A DNA stretch of 14,024 bases, from assembly GCA_050122535.1 (NCBI GenBank), contig JASFIT010000077.1, positions 1 through 14,024 of the forward strand, read 5' to 3'. Below, piece after piece: positions 13,954-14,024 of the stretch; position 1 is the stretch's first letter, and each line of letters starts with the position of its first letter. The position numbers and the translations under genes are program-made. The notes beneath the pieces were generated by a model. It did not search any database. It saw only the letters and a list, made by a program, of their open reading frames with translations, and was not told the origin of the DNA. This DNA comes from JASFEQ01 sp050122535 (GTDB taxonomy: Bacteria > Desulfobacterota > DSM-4660 > Desulfatiglandales > HGW-15).

Positions 13954-14024
13954 ATGGCATTATGGCAGCGGCTGTTAATTACTCTCGTGGCCATTGTGGC
14001 GGCCAGCATTATCGCTGGTCTGAT
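13954..14024 (+). CDS. Start of a membrane protein gene, truncated by the window edge
   Basis: ATG at 13954 follows a strong AAGGAGAG Shine-Dalgarno and opens a frame to the window end (23 codons). It begins MALWQRLL and continues as a hydrophobic, Ala/Ile/Val-rich segment (residues 7-23) that looks like a transmembrane helix or uncleaved signal anchor. The family cannot be named from this much. It is codirectional with the lipocalin gene, 87 nt downstream, but the intervening hairpin may separate them. Confidence 0.7.
   Translation, partial: MALWQRLLITLVAIVAASIIAGL

Overview
This 14 kb window looks like chromosome from a Gram-negative anaerobe, most likely a Desulfobacterota (former Deltaproteobacteria) member. 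The lineage is an inference. It rests on a ferredoxin:thioredoxin reductase catalytic subunit, a stand-alone ferritin-like diiron protein, a DUF6125-type protein, a DUF2064 transferase, and a short palindromic repeat with GTCATTGCGAG ends that I associate with that group. An outer-membrane-type lipoprotein and a putative outer-membrane barrel protein show that the cell has two membranes. I see no tRNA, rRNA, CRISPR array, phage or complete insertion sequence.

Positions 1-5911 are all on the minus strand and run gltA (citrate synthase), DUF6125 protein, ferritin-like protein, a MITE-like palindromic repeat, class V aminotransferase, pepF (M3 oligoendopeptidase), then a gene fragment leaving the left edge. 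Spacing is tight only for aminotransferase-pepF (12 nt) and pepF-fragment (9 nt). The other gaps are 108-260 nt, so this may be several transcription units. A 388-nt gene-poor stretch (5912-6299) separates gltA from the next pair and holds a possible 26-residue small ORF.

Positions 6300-6886 (minus) are a glutaredoxin-like gene that overlaps the ferredoxin:thioredoxin reductase catalytic gene by an ATGA. This suggests a compact electron-transfer relay to protein disulfides. A divergent DUF2064 transferase (7143-7814, plus) follows and converges on sfsA across a strong GC-rich hairpin.

Positions 8756-13866 are the most distinctive part. A secreted endonuclease/exonuclease/phosphatase (EEP) protein lies downstream of a 1021-residue exported protein. 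That large protein has an N-terminal beta-strand-rich, outer-membrane-barrel-like segment, a helical middle, and a C-terminal phospholipase-D (PLD)-superfamily region with one complete and one degenerate HKD motif. A Blc-type lipocalin lipoprotein is divergently transcribed from it. Phospholipid- or nucleic-acid-directed enzymes beside a lipid-binding outer-membrane lipoprotein suggest an uncharacterised envelope lipid-processing locus. This is inference from domains and proximity only. The window ends in the first 23 codons of a membrane protein gene.
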